Shown here in pieces: positions 63,492-64,000 of a stretch of 64,000 nt of DNA. The notes under the pieces are model-generated. The model saw only the letters and a list, made by a program, of their open reading frames with translations. It searched no databases and had not been told where the DNA came from. The stretch comes from Candidatus Marimicrobium litorale (GTDB lineage: Bacteria > Pseudomonadota > Gammaproteobacteria > Pseudomonadales > Halieaceae), in contig NZ_SHNO01000001.1 of assembly GCF_026262645.1 (NCBI RefSeq), forward strand, positions 1,116,001 through 1,180,000, written 5' to 3'. The number at the start of each line of letters is the position of its first letter. Positions within the stretch are counted from its first letter, which is position 1. The position numbers were made by a program, and so were the translations under genes.

Positions 63492-64000
63492 ATGGGCGAC
63501 AAGATTCAAGCGCTGGTTGATAAGCAGGAAATCTACGAGCTCTCCTGCCGGTATATGCGCGGACTGGATCGTTTAGACGAAAATCTACTGCGTGATGTTT
63601 TTTTCGATGATGCGTGGTGCGACTACGGCTTTACAGAGGGCACTGCAGGCGAATTTATAAAGTTTGCCCTCAGTGCGCTTCAGGATCATCACGCTAATCA
63701 GCACATGATCGGCAATGTACTGATTGAGCTGGAAGGTGACGAGGCCTATGGCGAAATTTATTTTCATGCCTATCATAAGATCAAAGCAGAGACGGGAGCG
63801 GGCTTTGAGGAGGTCATTATTGCTGGCCGTTACCTCGACCGTTATGAGAAACGTGACGGGGTCTGGAAATTCGCCTACCGTAGCGAAATAGTCGACTGGA
63901 GCAGGACCCAGCCCGCAGTAGACAGCTACTTTGATATGGCGCCTGACTGTTACCGGGGTGGTCGCCAAAACGACCGTGTCTACCAGCGCACTGATCGTCG
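63492..64000 (+). CDS. SnoaL/NTF2-fold protein, tandem paralog (3' partial)
   Basis: The frame from ATG 63492 stays open to the window end, so at least 169 codons are visible and the C-terminus is missing. Asp26 (RGLDRLD) and His71 (NQHMIGN) form the LinA-like dyad, and RYLDRYEKRDGVWKF matches the family's C-terminal sheet. It starts two bases after its paralog, so the two are co-transcribed. A heterodimer of the two is possible. An aromatic-dehydration or isomerisation role is inferred. Confidence 0.75.
   Translation, partial: MGDKIQALVDKQEIYELSCRYMRGLDRLDENLLRDVFFDDAWCDYGFTEGTAGEFIKFALSALQDHHANQHMIGNVLIELEGDEAYGEIYFHAYHKIKAETGAGFEEVIIAGRYLDRYEKRDGVWKFAYRSEIVDWSRTQPAVDSYFDMAPDCYRGGRQNDRVYQRTDR

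Noticed and set aside
1-64000. tRNA, rRNA, CRISPR arrays, insertion sequences, attachment sites
   Set aside because: Looked for on both strands by eye; no cloverleaf, repeat-spacer array, transposase or integrase was recognised. A dedicated search was not possible.

Overview
The window looks like chromosomal DNA of a marine gammaproteobacterium, possibly near Halieaceae/Cellvibrionales. The basis is a CpxR/CpxA-type two-component pair, a TonB-dependent receptor, a PreP-type M16C protease and the overall gene style; the exact taxon is inference. No rRNA, tRNA, CRISPR array, insertion sequence or prophage gene was seen. Genes are densely packed and no gap between genes exceeds 300 bases.

Layout. 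1-4.2 kb: housekeeping or envelope genes (end of a PreP-like protease, CpxR-like regulator with a candidate CpxR box, CpxA-like kinase). 4.3-9.8 kb: thiolase-like protein, NTF2-fold proteins, an SDR, a flavin/F420-type split-barrel protein, an acyl-CoA dehydrogenase. 9.9-13.9 kb: small DPGTGS membrane protein, NoeA-like methyltransferase, DUF3604 protein. 13.9-24.1 kb: a nine-gene minus-strand operon (two carotenoid-cleavage-type oxygenases, DUF35 protein, thiolase-fold protein, Rieske oxygenase, three SDRs, acyl-CoA ligase). 24.2-36.4 kb: NTF2/SDR pair, MDR reductase, ABM monooxygenase, molybdopterin oxidoreductase, LLM flavoprotein, aldehyde dehydrogenase, TetR regulator, acyl-CoA dehydrogenase, nitroreductase, SDR, dienelactone hydrolase. 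36.5-49.8 kb: a second DUF3604 protein, an exported D-2-hydroxyacid dehydrogenase, two more Rieske oxygenases with an enoyl-CoA hydratase, and two more carotenoid-cleavage-type oxygenases, each divergent from its own regulator (LysR, TetR). 49.9-64 kb: TonB-dependent receptor operon, zinc alcohol dehydrogenase, SDR/ThuA/acyl-CoA dehydrogenase/Rieske operon, a Rieske-ferredoxin-Rieske operon and two tandem NTF2-fold genes, the last cut by the window edge.

How the genes work together. The best reading is one large catabolic island for a hydrophobic, probably aromatic or polyene-like compound: uptake by the TonB-dependent receptor, alkene cleavage by the carotenoid oxygenase family enzymes, hydroxylation or demethylation by six Rieske oxygenases served by one ferredoxin, many SDR/MDR/ALDH redox steps, then CoA activation and beta-oxidation-like or retro-aldol shortening. 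The substrate cannot be named from sequence. No ring-cleavage dioxygenase and no Rieske reductase were recognised in the window.

The main finding is a 22-bp imperfect inverted repeat (half-sites close to AAACAGTCA and TGATTGTTT, four-base spacer) found eight times, always in intergenic promoter regions: at 7216, 24178, 26731, 32042, 34032, 49819, 55578 and 62860. One copy lies just upstream of the TetR gene at 32086. This points to a TetR-controlled regulon that could cover about 38 genes of the island.
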